From the NCBI RefSeq assembly GCF_039710355.1, contig NZ_JBDKWZ010000010.1:62001-126000 (forward strand): DNA of 64,000 nucleotides. Direction: 5' to 3'. Shown one piece after another: positions 27,557-36,297 of the stretch; the first letter of the stretch is position 1, and every line of letters starts with the position of its first letter. The position numbers were made by a program, and so were the translations under genes. This DNA comes from Rapidithrix thailandica. GTDB lineage: Bacteria > Bacteroidota > Bacteroidia > Cytophagales > Flammeovirgaceae. The notes under the pieces are model-generated. The model was not told the origin of the DNA. It did no database searches and worked only from the letters and a program-made list of their open reading frames with translations.

Positions 27557-28231
27557 TTAACTGCGCCAAAGATAGGGGAACAGGATGTAAGAAACAGTGA
27601 CCACTATCAAGTTGATAGCAAATATCGTTAAAATTTCGTCATAACTGACACTCCGGTCCAAACCATCCACCGCATTTTTAGAAACCTTGATGAGCATCAA
27701 AATCATGGGGATGATAATGGGAAAACCCAAAATAGCCATTAGGCCCGTACTTTTATTAGCCTTAATGGCTACTCCGGCAATCAAAGTAAGTGAAACCGCA
27801 AAACCAATAGCTCCCAGTATCAGGTTGCCGATGAACAAAGCCAGGTCTTGCACAGGGTTGCCCATTACCAATATAAAAATGATCAATGCAAAGATTGCCG
27901 TCACGATCATTAATAGAGCATTGTACAAAATCTTGGCAAGGATCATCACCTGAGGGCTCACCAAAGAATAATAGAAATAATATTGCCCGTCACTTTCCTG
28001 GACAAAGCTTTTGGCGATGGTATTGATAGCCGAAAATAATAGAATAATCCAGAAAAGGGTATTCCAGGTAATGGGATTGAGCTGCATGGCTACCAGACTG
28101 AAACTCAGATAACAGACAAACACGGTGCTGAATACATACAAGAGGATGCTATTCAGGGCTGAGCGTTGTCTGAATTCTAAGAGAAAGTCCTTTTTGACCA
28201 GCGTAAATATTTCGGAAAATAGCTGTTTCAT
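27557..28231 (-). CDS. ccmB: Heme exporter permease CcmB
   Basis: I place the start at the ATG at 28231 (MKQLFSEIFTLVKKDFLLEFRQRSALNS); a longer frame reaching 28270 lacks support. The 224-residue product has six transmembrane helices. The N-terminal amphipathic segment KKDFLLEFRQR is typical of CcmB, the membrane partner of the CcmA ATPase. Later blocks include AINTIAKSFVQESDGQYYFYYSLVSPQ. It heads the ccmBCDE run. No CcmA is next to it; the ABC ATPase at the right edge of the window is one candidate. Confidence 0.92.
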   Translation of the reverse strand: MKQLFSEIFTLVKKDFLLEFRQRSALNSILLYVFSTVFVCYLSFSLVAMQLNPITWNTLFWIILLFSAINTIAKSFVQESDGQYYFYYSLVSPQVMILAKILYNALLMIVTAIFALIIFILVMGNPVQDLALFIGNLILGAIGFAVSLTLIAGVAIKANKSTGLMAILGFPIIIPMILMLIKVSKNAVDGLDRSVSYDEILTIFAINLIVVTVSYILFPYLWRS

Positions 28232-28298
28232 ATACCGGGGCAAATGTAAACACCCGGACCCGATTGGCAAAAAACTTTAGAGGGATTTGGGCTTTTTT

Positions 28299-29681
28299 CT
28301 AGCGAGGTAGTTTGAATCTGACCCGTAGGGTAACCTCTTGGCTTACGCTTTGCCCACCTTCTTGAGCCGGTATCCAAGAGGGGCCTTCTTCGATGAGCCG
28401 GAGTGCTTCTTCATCACAGCCATATCCCAGGCCACTGTGAATTTTTGCATCCGAGATGTTACCATCGGGCAATACTGTAAAACGTACTTTCACGATTCCT
28501 TCCACCTTCTCTTTGAGAGCTTCTTCAGGGTAGCGCAAATGAGCCTTTAAATATCTCTTGTAGCCATTAAAACCACCGGATGGCTTTGCCGCAGTAGAGG
28601 TTGAATGGCTTTTTTCTTCTTTTTGCCCTTTTGTTACAACCACCTCTTCCAGCGCCATTAACTCCGGCTCAAGCTGCACATCGATTACCGTTCTGGACGC
28701 TTGCGGTATTTCAAGTGTTTGGTATCCGATACAAGAAAATACCAAGGGGTTTTGACGTAAATTTTGAGGGACTTGTAAAGTGTATTTACCTTCGATATCC
28801 GTATTTGTGCCTATAGCAGTTCCTTTTACGAGAACATTCACTCCCGGGAGCGCTGCTTCATCATTAGCCCCTTTAATTGTCCCGCTAATGTTGATCAAGT
28901 GTTCCGTTTCTTGTTTCTTCTTGGCCCTTTGTGTAATATTTATTCCGGAAGATTTTCCTGAAAGAGCGTTAAGAGTTGTGTTTGCCTTTGGCGTAAGAGT
29001 ATCTTGCAGTAATGTATCTTGTTCGTAATCTTGAATAGTAGGATCAGCTACAAACTCTTCCAATGCCTCTTCTTCTTGTAAGGCTATCTCCTCATCCATG
29101 ATATCCAATTCCATAAGCTCGATTTCTTCTGTGTCATCGGTAGGTGTTGGAACTGGAAGAGCCGAAGGAGAAGATTTTACGGTGGGGCTAGGAGCTTTCA
29201 CAGTGGGAGCTGCTACTGCAGGTGATAGCTCCTGACTGTCCTCCTTTGCTTTTCCCATAGGGGCGGTTTCCGATACTCCCGGCTTGTTTTGAGTTTTAGG
29301 TTGGGTAGTGGGTTTAGGCGCTTCATAGGCTAGTTCCGAAGGAGCTTCTTCTTGAGGCGGCCTTAAGGCAAAATACCCGACAAATATTAAAATTAGAACT
29401 GCGGCTGCCGAGCCGAGCCAACGGTATTGTGGCACGAACCTGTGCCGTTTGTTTGTTTGAGTTTTTTGAGCCAATGATGCTTTTAGCCCTTCTACATCCT
29501 GAGCAAACACTTCCGTATTCTCAAATTCCTCCATGCCTTCCAAGGCGTCTTGTAAAAACGGATCACGCATAACCGCCCTTTCTACCCGGTACATCTCAGC
29601 AGGGCTGAGTGTCCCTTCCAGGTATTTTTTTAGCATTTCTGCGGTAATTTCAGGGTCGGTATGGAATGTTGAATTACTCAC
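28299..29681 (-). CDS. Anti-sigma-like membrane protein fused to a SusC-type N-domain and a TonB C-domain
   Basis: The protein has 460 residues. Residues 1-70 look like the cytosolic anti-sigma region common in Bacteroidota (MLKKYLEGTLSPAEMYRVERAVMRDPFLQDALEGM). One membrane helix spans 87-106. A long Pro/Thr/Glu-rich linker (107-260) is followed by a carboxypeptidase-regulatory-like domain at 263-336 (ISGTIKGANDEAALPGVNVLVKG), a TonB-box-like LEEVVVTKGQ at 344-353 and a TonB C-terminal domain at about 375-460 (YPEEALKEKVEGIVKVRFTVLPDG). Translation starts at GTG and overlaps the sigma gene by 8 bp, so the two are coupled. It probably inhibits that sigma factor and contacts outer-membrane transporters through its TonB domain. 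Confidence 0.88.
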   Translation of the reverse strand: MSNSTFHTDPEITAEMLKKYLEGTLSPAEMYRVERAVMRDPFLQDALEGMEEFENTEVFAQDVEGLKASLAQKTQTNKRHRFVPQYRWLGSAAAVLILIFVGYFALRPPQEEAPSELAYEAPKPTTQPKTQNKPGVSETAPMGKAKEDSQELSPAVAAPTVKAPSPTVKSSPSALPVPTPTDDTEEIELMELDIMDEEIALQEEEALEEFVADPTIQDYEQDTLLQDTLTPKANTTLNALSGKSSGINITQRAKKKQETEHLINISGTIKGANDEAALPGVNVLVKGTAIGTNTDIEGKYTLQVPQNLRQNPLVFSCIGYQTLEIPQASRTVIDVQLEPELMALEEVVVTKGQKEEKSHSTSTAAKPSGGFNGYKRYLKAHLRYPEEALKEKVEGIVKVRFTVLPDGNISDAKIHSGLGYGCDEEALRLIEEGPSWIPAQEGGQSVSQEVTLRVRFKLPR

Positions 29682-30264
29682 CTTTATGATTCTCCATGCA
29701 AATTTTTAAATTTCTTTTTCCATTCTGAATATAGCTCTTCACTTTTTTGAGTTCATAACCTGTATCTTGAGTAATATCCTGATAGCACTTTTGTTTCAGG
29801 TAAAACAACTCCACACATTTTTTTTGTTCTTCTTTCAGGTGTTTTAAACATTCATCCAAAGCACTCAGGTTATTTTCAAGCAGTTCTTCATTAGTAGGAT
29901 GCAATGATTCATACTTTTCCATATCTTCGGGCAAAAGACTTTCTGAAAATGCTTGATGTTTATGCGCCGACTTGGCCCGGAGTTGCATGAGACAGAAGTT
30001 TTTAGTGACTACGTAGAGCCAAGTCTTGAAATTCTGAATTTCTGGACTTTTTTCTAACTCTTGTGCCAGCTTTTCAAAAAGCTGCATGACCGCATCCTGA
30101 CTTTCTTCCCGGTTTTTCAAATATTTAAAACAAACACCGTATACCAATTCAATATACCGGTTGTAGAGTTCTCCTAAACTGGCCATATCTTTTCCTGCCC
30201 GGTATTGCAAAAGCAATTCCTGGTCGGTTTTTTTTGCCGGTTTGGAAGAAAGTCTGAAAATCAT
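29674..30264 (-). CDS. ECF-type RNA polymerase sigma factor
   Basis: I start this 196-residue protein at the ATG at 30264 (MIFRLSSKPAKKTDQELL); a TTG at 30273 would add three residues. Region 2 is at about 25-90 (LGELYNRYIELVYGVCFKYLKNREESQDAVMQLFEKL, then FKTWLYVVTKNFCLMQLR) and region 4 at about 135-190 (ALDECLKHLKEEQKKCVELFYLKQKCYQDITQDTGYELKKVKSYIQNGKRNLK). It overlaps the anti-sigma/TonB fusion by 8 bp. The pair is a self-contained regulatory unit acting on unknown promoters. Confidence 0.93.
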   Translation of the reverse strand: MIFRLSSKPAKKTDQELLLQYRAGKDMASLGELYNRYIELVYGVCFKYLKNREESQDAVMQLFEKLAQELEKSPEIQNFKTWLYVVTKNFCLMQLRAKSAHKHQAFSESLLPEDMEKYESLHPTNEELLENNLSALDECLKHLKEEQKKCVELFYLKQKCYQDITQDTGYELKKVKSYIQNGKRNLKICMENHKGE

Positions 30265-30592
30265 GTTACTCAAACATCATGTTTACCCTGGAATAGGATG
30301 AGCCTTTGGCTAAGGCTGTCCGTTGATTTGATTGAATTTGGTAAAAGTAAACAGTGCTAGCGATTGTACAAAATGCTCTAAAAGTTTTGGAGCGTTTAAA
30401 GGCTAATTGATACAGAGGAGTTTCTTGTGAAAAATTTGTAAATCCCAAGAAATAGTGAGCAGCTACAAGATACTTGCCAGAAAGAGTGATATGCGCTTTG
30501 TATCACTTCGAGCCATTGCCACAATTTATGTTATTTTCTTAATGAATTCTTAGAGATTGTTATTTTTGAAGAATAAATAAACAACTATACTT
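30265..30592. other. Divergent promoter region of the sigma factor and the GRDP-like gene
   Basis: About 330 AT-rich bases. The best signal is TATTTTTG at 30561-30568, which fits the Bacteroidota minus-7 form and lies 25 bp before the rightward ATG. No other structure is seen. Confidence 0.45.
30561..30568 (+). promoter_or_regulatory. Candidate minus-7 promoter box for the GRDP-like gene
   Basis: TATTTTTG matches TAnnTTTG, the minus-7 consensus of the Bacteroidota housekeeping sigma factor, 25 bp before the start codon. The minus-33 TTTG element is not clear. Confidence 0.35.
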
Positions 30593-31036
30593 ATGGACCC
30601 ATTACATCCTAAGAAAGTGGATCATGTGCGACTGGCAGAGACGATTTTAAAGGACAATCCGGTATTGACAGGTAAAATAGCGAAAGGTGTACCCGTTGAA
30701 GAAAAAGAGGTGTTGCCTGTGCTTACCGAAGTGATCAAGTTTTTAAATTTAATTGCTTTTTCCGATCAAAAATTATCTCCTTCACTTAAAGTGGATTATG
30801 CCTGGCATGAATTTATTCTTTGTACCCGGTATTACTATAATTTTTGTGAGGTGAATTTCGGAAGAATGATTCATCATCATCCCGGAGGGTCCCAGAATGA
30901 AAACCATCGCCAATATCAACAAACCTTGAAACTGTATACAACGTTTATAGGCAAACCTCCGGTTGTGTATTGGGGGGAAGAAGCGAGCCAATTGTGGGAA
31001 GAAGCACAATGCGGCCTGTGTTCAGGCAACCCATAA
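30593..31036 (+). CDS. GRDP-like (glycine-rich-domain-protein-type) protein
   Basis: This 147-residue soluble protein contains the motif VDYAWHEFILCTRYYYNFC (Trp71-His72, Cys85) followed by FGRMIHHHPGG (His94-96). That series is the core of the family annotated as glycine-rich domain-containing protein-like: WH, then TxxYxxFC, then IHHxP. The spaced His/Cys residues suggest a metal site, though I know of no proven function. A late CGLC pair (140-143) adds two cysteines. It precedes by 285 bp a protein with a Cys-Ser-Ser tail; related proteins often carry Gly/Cys-rich tails themselves, so the two may work together. Confidence 0.8.
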   Translation: MDPLHPKKVDHVRLAETILKDNPVLTGKIAKGVPVEEKEVLPVLTEVIKFLNLIAFSDQKLSPSLKVDYAWHEFILCTRYYYNFCEVNFGRMIHHHPGGSQNENHRQYQQTLKLYTTFIGKPPVVYWGEEASQLWEEAQCGLCSGNP

Positions 31037-31321
31037 GGAACTACCTGAATTACTAAATAGATAAGCAATGGTTCTAACCCAACGTTTTTTAAAGCATAGG
31101 AAGACACCAGGCCTCTAGTCAATGAATAGCACATCACATAGCTTGTGATTTTTTAAAATGTGTTTTTCTTCATAAAGAGAAATTTTGAACAGATACATCA
31201 TATCCAGATAGTTTAAATAGCTTGTTCCTGAATTTACTTTGACGGGTTTTAGCGATCAAAGCGGGCTTGGCAATGAGCTAAGTCAATAGCATTAGTTTTC
31301 ACATTATAAGAAGAATTTGTT

Positions 31322-32401
31322 ATGTATTTTAATGGTACCTTGTCCATTGACCCTTCTCAATTAACTAAAATTCAAAGGGTTCCACCCAAAGGGGCTTTTC
31401 GTAGGTTGCTGAACTTTATCACCATCGGAGGCCTTTCCGAAAAAAAAGAATTAGAAACTTTTACAGCCATTTCCATCTTACAGCAGTTCCACAGTGTATT
31501 CCGTTCAATGGGAATCAATAATGTGGTGAGAATTGCTCAGGATGATTTGGATTTTTATCTGGATGAAGAAGGCAAAGAAGACGATTTGAAAGAAGCACTG
31601 GATAAGTACGAAATTGAAATGGACGCCACCGTGGCGCAGTTTTTCAATCATTTGTATTTGGTGCTTGAGCACAGAGAAGGCAGTTTTAATTATTTGATTG
31701 ACATTTCGATCAATCGCTCACATGAGGTAGGGGAGTATCCTATCAGTATTACTGTGAACGGCTTGCTTTCGGAATTTGAATGTAATAATGGAAGCGCCAA
31801 TGAGGTGTTGAAATCAAAAATGAAGTCGATCTTTTCCTCCCAAAAGAGTTACGATACTTTTGCCTCGGAAAAGTCGAAAGAATTTCAACTGTTCATGAAT
31901 AAGTTGGAGCAAAATATTAAAAAGTTCATTAAAATTGATGATATCATTAATAAGTACGACACCAAAATCGTAGCTCCGACTCAGCCAGTCAATAGCCCCA
32001 AAGAAATCTATCACAGTCGTACTGCCGAGCCTGTGTATCACGGATACAGTGGTATGGACGCTTCTTTCCTGTATAGCTTTATGTGGTATGACATGTGCCA
32101 TAACCACAATATCTATATCAATAATGTAGATGTGGTAAATGAAAATGGAAGTGATATGCTATATGTAGGAGAAGAAGGATACAACTTGGGAGAGTATGAT
32201 ACGACCAGCTTTCAGACCATGGCGGAAGATGTAGTAGAACCGGCAGAGGTGGAAGTGCCGGTTGATTCGCTGAGTAGTGATTCGGATAGTAGTTGGTTTA
32301 GCGGTTGGGGAGATTCGGACAGTAGTAGTGATAGCAACAGCGGAAGTAGTTGCAGTTCTTGCAGTAGCTGTAGTTCCTGTAGTAGTTGTGGAGGAGATTA
32401 A
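31322..32401 (+). CDS. Unknown protein with a C-terminal Cys-Ser-Ser repeat tail
   Basis: The protein has 359 residues, no signal peptide and no membrane helix. Residues 1-230 are mixed alpha/beta and unrecognised (FRRLLNFITIGGLSEKKELETFTAISILQQFHSVFRSMGI at the start). Around 235-270 lies YHGYSGMDASFLYSFMWYDMCHNHNIYI, rich in Tyr, Met and His. The last 45 residues are low-complexity Asp/Ser leading into five cysteines spaced exactly three apart (344, 347, 350, 353, 356), ending CGGD. Similar Cys/Ser/Gly tails occur in proteins of the TIGR04222 type. A metal-binding, cross-linking or modified tail is possible, but the function is unknown. Confidence 0.85.
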   Translation: MYFNGTLSIDPSQLTKIQRVPPKGAFRRLLNFITIGGLSEKKELETFTAISILQQFHSVFRSMGINNVVRIAQDDLDFYLDEEGKEDDLKEALDKYEIEMDATVAQFFNHLYLVLEHREGSFNYLIDISINRSHEVGEYPISITVNGLLSEFECNNGSANEVLKSKMKSIFSSQKSYDTFASEKSKEFQLFMNKLEQNIKKFIKIDDIINKYDTKIVAPTQPVNSPKEIYHSRTAEPVYHGYSGMDASFLYSFMWYDMCHNHNIYINNVDVVNENGSDMLYVGEEGYNLGEYDTTSFQTMAEDVVEPAEVEVPVDSLSSDSDSSWFSGWGDSDSSSDSNSGSSCSSCSSCSSCSSCGGD

Positions 32402-32496
32402 TAAACGGATTCGTTGGAGGTTTGTATTTTTTACTAATGCTAGATTTATGAATATACTTTGACGCAACAATCAATTACTTTCAAAATTGGCTCATA

Positions 32497-32536
32497 AAGA
32501 AGCCTCTTGAGTGTACTATCACTCAAGGGGCTTCTT
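32497..32536. terminator. Bidirectional terminator between convergent genes
   Basis: A 17-bp stem with one G-U pair (AAGAAGCCTCTTGAGTG and complement) and a 6-nt loop is followed by T-rich sequence. It lies between the Cys-tail gene and the nucleoside transporter gene. Confidence 0.82.
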
Positions 32537-32598
32537 GTTTGTTTTCTTCGCCCAAGTTAAGTTGTTTTGAGGCTGGGTATCGTTCAGACAAAGTACAT

Positions 32599-33891
32599 TT
32601 ATATAATCATACCGGCAATGGTTGCTGTCATCAAACAAGCTAATGTGGCAGCCAAAAGAGCCCGCATACCCAATTGAGACAAATCACTTTGACGCTGGGG
32701 GGCCATGCCTCCGATTCCCCCGATTTGGATAGCGATTGAACTGAAGTTAGAAAACCCACATAAGGCATAAGTGGCTATGATAACGGATTTGGGACTCAAC
32801 AGTTCTTTTACTTTGCCTAAACGTTCATAGGCAAAAAATTCATTGACAACAGTTTTTTCACCGATCAAACTTCCCACCATTAAAGTGTCCGACCACTCAA
32901 CACCAATGGTCCAGCTCAACAAGCGGAAGACTTGTCCAAAAATGTATTGCATGGTAAATCCGTTGAATGCCCCGTCAGTAGACTTTACTATCCATTGGTT
33001 TAAGGTACAATCACTAAGAGCAATCAGGTCTCCCAGAATATCTTTGAAAAAGTAGTTCATCAACGCGATCAAGGCCGTAAAAGCCAAGAGCATTCCCCCT
33101 ACATTTAAGGCTAGTTTCAAGCCATCGGCAGCTCCTCTAGACAATGCATCAATGAGGTTCACCCCCATTTGTTCGCTGTTAACTTCTAATTTCTGATTGA
33201 TCAAATCTTTTTGAGTTTCGGGAATGATCATTTTGGCCATTACAATGGCTGCAGGGGCATTCATGATAGATGCACTGAGCAGGTACGCAGCAAATTTGGT
33301 CTGTTCTTCCGGGTTGTCTCCTCCCAAGGTTACCACAAAAGCGGCTAATACTCCTCCGGCAATGGTAGCCATTCCCCCTGTCATCAGACACATCAATTCC
33401 GAAGAGGTCATCTTATTGATAAAGGGCTTTACCAATAGTGGAGCCTCTGTTTGACCTAAAAAGATATTACCTGCGGCTGAAAGGCTTTCCGCTCCGGATA
33501 GTTTCATGGTTTTGGCCATGACCCAGGCAATACCCTTTACTATTTTTTGTAAGACACCCAAATAGTACAGTGCGGCTGAAACGGTAGAAAAAAATAGAAT
33601 AGTGGGGAGAATCTGAAAGGCGAACATATTTCCAAGGTTGCCATTAGCCAGATCGCCAAAAAGGAAGATGGAGCCTGCGGAAGTAAAGCTCAATAACTTT
33701 ACAAAACCTTTACTCACCCAGTGAAAAGCCTGGGCTACCGCGTCTATTTGAGTAATAAGTACACCAAATGTTATTTGTAAAAACACTCCGGTAATCACCA
33801 ACCGCCAATCTACTTTTGATTTATTTTTGGAAAATAGCCAAGCAATCCCGATTAGGACACAAAGACCAAATGCTCCTCTGATAATATCCAT
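32599..33891 (-). CDS. Concentrative nucleoside transporter (NupC/CNT family)
   Basis: I place the start at the ATG at 33891 (MDIIRGAFGLCVLIGIAWLFS); an upstream TTG frame adds 18 residues that do not look like a CNT N-terminus. The 430-residue product has the CNT layout: three N-terminal helices, then GSIFLFGDLANGN, FQILPTILFFSTVSAALYYLGVLQ and the substrate-binding GQTEAPLLVKPFINKMTSSELMCLMTGGMATIAGGVLAAFV. At the end come VNEFFAYERL and ALCGFSNFSSIAIQIGGIG. It imports nucleosides with sodium or protons. It is a single gene. Confidence 0.96.
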   Translation of the reverse strand: MDIIRGAFGLCVLIGIAWLFSKNKSKVDWRLVITGVFLQITFGVLITQIDAVAQAFHWVSKGFVKLLSFTSAGSIFLFGDLANGNLGNMFAFQILPTILFFSTVSAALYYLGVLQKIVKGIAWVMAKTMKLSGAESLSAAGNIFLGQTEAPLLVKPFINKMTSSELMCLMTGGMATIAGGVLAAFVVTLGGDNPEEQTKFAAYLLSASIMNAPAAIVMAKMIIPETQKDLINQKLEVNSEQMGVNLIDALSRGAADGLKLALNVGGMLLAFTALIALMNYFFKDILGDLIALSDCTLNQWIVKSTDGAFNGFTMQYIFGQVFRLLSWTIGVEWSDTLMVGSLIGEKTVVNEFFAYERLGKVKELLSPKSVIIATYALCGFSNFSSIAIQIGGIGGMAPQRQSDLSQLGMRALLAATLACLMTATIAGMII

Positions 33892-34112
33892 TTTATGTGT
33901 GTTAAGGATTAGGAATTGATATTTTTTTTGCAAAAACCTGCGCAAAATACAAATTAATAGTCTGATTGTGAAACCTAAAGCCCTATAGAAGTTTGGTTTA
34001 TCTAAAAAAATAAAATACAGAGCCCGTCAGGAATATCAGGGTATGGCTTGTGAAGCCCGGAAAAGTTTAGAGTCTAATTAAAATATTTGCTGTAATTTTG
34101 AAAAAAGGAGGT

Positions 34113-34148
34113 ATGTCGAGCCGTTTATGCAAGAGGTCAGGAAAATAA
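34113..34148 (+). other. Possible overlapping mini-ORF at the dinB start
   Basis: ATG TCG ... TAA encodes 11 residues directly after a strong Shine-Dalgarno and overlaps the dinB ATG in another frame. It could throttle or couple dinB translation, or be chance. Confidence 0.25.
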
Positions 34149-35206
34149 TCCATATCGATATGGATGCGTTTTATGCATCTGTAGAGCAACGGGACCATCC
34201 GGAATACCGTGGAAAACCTATTGCCGTAGGCGGAGCAGGAAAAAGAGGGGTAGTTGCCACAGCCAGTTATGAAGCCCGGAAGTTTGGAGTACACTCTGCC
34301 ATGGCTTCGGTGTTGGCGTACCGTAAGTGTCCGGAAATCATTTTCGTAAAACCCCGATTTGATGTATACAAACAGGTTTCCCGCCAGGTTCGGGAGGTTT
34401 TCTTTGAATACACGGATTTGGTAGAGCCGCTCTCTTTGGATGAGGCCTACCTGGATGTGACAGAGAATAAACCACAGGTAAAATCAGCGACAATCATTGC
34501 GCAGGAAATAAAACAAAAAATCAAACAAGTGACAGGGTTAACCGCCTCTGCGGGAGTTTCTTTCAATAAATTTTTAGCGAAAATTGCATCTGATTATCAA
34601 AAGCCGGACGGTTTAACCGTAATTACCCCTAAGGAAGCTCCTGCCTTTATCGATCAGTTACCTGTTAGCAAAATTCATGGAATAGGCAAAGTAACCGCCC
34701 ATAAGATGCATGAATTGGGGATTTTTGAAGGGAAAGATTTGAAAAGCTGGGACCGTTTTGCATTGATCCGGCATTTTGGTAAATCCGGTATTTTTTATTA
34801 CAATTTAGCGAGGGCAGAGGATGAACGCAAAGTAAACCCACACCGGATACGGAAGAGCGTCAGTGTAGAAAATACTTATACGGAAGATATACAGACCAAA
34901 CAGGGAGTGTATTTACAAGTGGAGCAACTGGCTGAACTCTTGTTGAAACGAATAGAAAAAAGTCATGCATATGGACGAACTTTGACCGTTAAGATTAAAT
35001 TTGACGATTTTAAACAAATTACCAGAAGTAAAACTGTCGCTTATTTGATTACCAGTGAAAGTCAAATACGGGAAATTGCTAAAGAAATTATAGAACAGGC
35101 ACAAATTGAAGACAAGGCCATTCGCTTATTAGGGATAGGGGTTTCGAATTTAGACCCGGTAGGAGTGGGAGTTCAACTGACTTTGTTTTCTTCAGTGATT
35201 GAATAA
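34127..35206 (+). CDS. dinB: DNA polymerase IV (Y family)
   Basis: This 359-residue translesion polymerase has catalytic acidic residues in HIDMDAFYASVEQRDHPEYRGKPIAVGG and SLDEAYLDVT. Thumb and little-finger domains follow, and the C-terminus carries a QLTLF motif that matches the sliding-clamp-binding consensus. The start follows an unusually good Shine-Dalgarno (AAGGAGGT at 34105-34112). However, that site abuts another ATG at 34113 which opens a 12-codon frame overlapping the dinB start, so initiation may be indirect. Family length and all motifs are normal. It bypasses lesions at the cost of fidelity; no LexA box was identified. Confidence 0.96.
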   Translation: MQEVRKIIHIDMDAFYASVEQRDHPEYRGKPIAVGGAGKRGVVATASYEARKFGVHSAMASVLAYRKCPEIIFVKPRFDVYKQVSRQVREVFFEYTDLVEPLSLDEAYLDVTENKPQVKSATIIAQEIKQKIKQVTGLTASAGVSFNKFLAKIASDYQKPDGLTVITPKEAPAFIDQLPVSKIHGIGKVTAHKMHELGIFEGKDLKSWDRFALIRHFGKSGIFYYNLARAEDERKVNPHRIRKSVSVENTYTEDIQTKQGVYLQVEQLAELLLKRIEKSHAYGRTLTVKIKFDDFKQITRSKTVAYLITSESQIREIAKEIIEQAQIEDKAIRLLGIGVSNLDPVGVGVQLTLFSSVIE

Positions 35207-35301
35207 ATTCAGGAAAAATCCAACTTTGAGTATTGGTGATGTTTGCTGAAAAATACTAATACTCATAAAAGCAAAATACTAACAATAGATCTACTTAAAT
35301 A

Positions 35302-36297
35302 ATGAATAATTCAAAGGTAGCGGTAATCGGAGGAGGTAGTTGGGCAACTGCCATTGTAAAAATCCTTTCGGAAAATAAAGTGGTGACCCATTGGTGGCTC
35401 CGCAATCAAAAGGATATTGAACATATTCGCAAGTTTCATCACAATCCTAGTTATCTGAGTAGTGTAAATATTGATGCCGATATTATCCGTCCCACAGAGG
35501 ATTTGGAATTGGCCGTACGCGAAAGTGATATCATCTTTTTAGTGGTTCCTTCGGCTTTTGTGGCAGAAGTGTTGCTTCATCTGGACACTCAGATATTGAA
35601 GGGGAAGATCGTTGTGTCGGCTATCAAAGGCATGATTCCGGAAGAAAACATTCTGGTAACCGACTATATCCAAAAGCGTTTTGGAGTGCTGGAAAAAGAT
35701 ATTGCCGTCATTGCAGGCCCCTGTCATGCCGAAGAAGTTGCGATGGAAAAACAATCGTATCTTTCAGTGGCTTCAGAAGCCAGGGAAACCGCCATACGTA
35801 TAGAGAAAATGTTGCAATGCCGCTTTATTAATGTACATACTATCCAGGATGTAGTGGGGGTAGAATACAGTGCCGTGATCAAAAACATTATTGCCATTGC
35901 CTGTGGAGTGGCTCACGGGCTGAACTATGGGGATAATTTTCAGGCGGTTTTGGTCTCGAATGCCATGCAAGAAATTAGCCGGTTTGTACAGGCTATTTAC
36001 CCTAAAGAACGGGACCTGAATGCCTCGGCTTACTTAGGCGATTTGTTAGTGACAACTTATTCTCAGTTTAGTCGTAACCGTACCTTTGGCAATATGATTG
36101 GACGGGGGTATTCGGTAAAGTCGGCTCAAATGGAAATGGATATGGTGGCCGAAGGCTATTATGCGCTGAAAAGTATTTTTGAAATCAATAAAAAATACAA
36201 AGTCAATATTCCCATCATCACTGCAGTATACAATGTCATTTATGAGCGGATTACCCCAATCATAGAATTTAAAATTCTCCAAGAAAAGCTTAATTAG
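35302..36297 (+). CDS. gpsA: NAD(P)-dependent glycerol-3-phosphate dehydrogenase
   Basis: This 331-residue cytosolic enzyme reduces dihydroxyacetone phosphate to sn-glycerol 3-phosphate for phospholipid synthesis. The Rossmann motif VIGGGSWATA is at the N-terminus. Family blocks are IIFLVVPSAFVAEVL, VVSAIKGM, VIAGPCHAEEVA and the catalytic-Lys region GVEYSAVIKNIIAIACGVAHGLNYGDN, with DLLVTTYSQFSRNRTFG near the end. In place of the usual SPN in the AGP block it has AGPCHAEE, a form common in Bacteroidota. It is a single gene 95 bp after dinB. Confidence 0.96.
   Translation: MNNSKVAVIGGGSWATAIVKILSENKVVTHWWLRNQKDIEHIRKFHHNPSYLSSVNIDADIIRPTEDLELAVRESDIIFLVVPSAFVAEVLLHLDTQILKGKIVVSAIKGMIPEENILVTDYIQKRFGVLEKDIAVIAGPCHAEEVAMEKQSYLSVASEARETAIRIEKMLQCRFINVHTIQDVVGVEYSAVIKNIIAIACGVAHGLNYGDNFQAVLVSNAMQEISRFVQAIYPKERDLNASAYLGDLLVTTYSQFSRNRTFGNMIGRGYSVKSAQMEMDMVAEGYYALKSIFEINKKYKVNIPIITAVYNVIYERITPIIEFKILQEKLN

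Noticed and set aside
30266..30448. 60-codon minus-strand frame upstream of the sigma factor
   Set aside because: Overlaps the promoter region and the sigma start; no family features.
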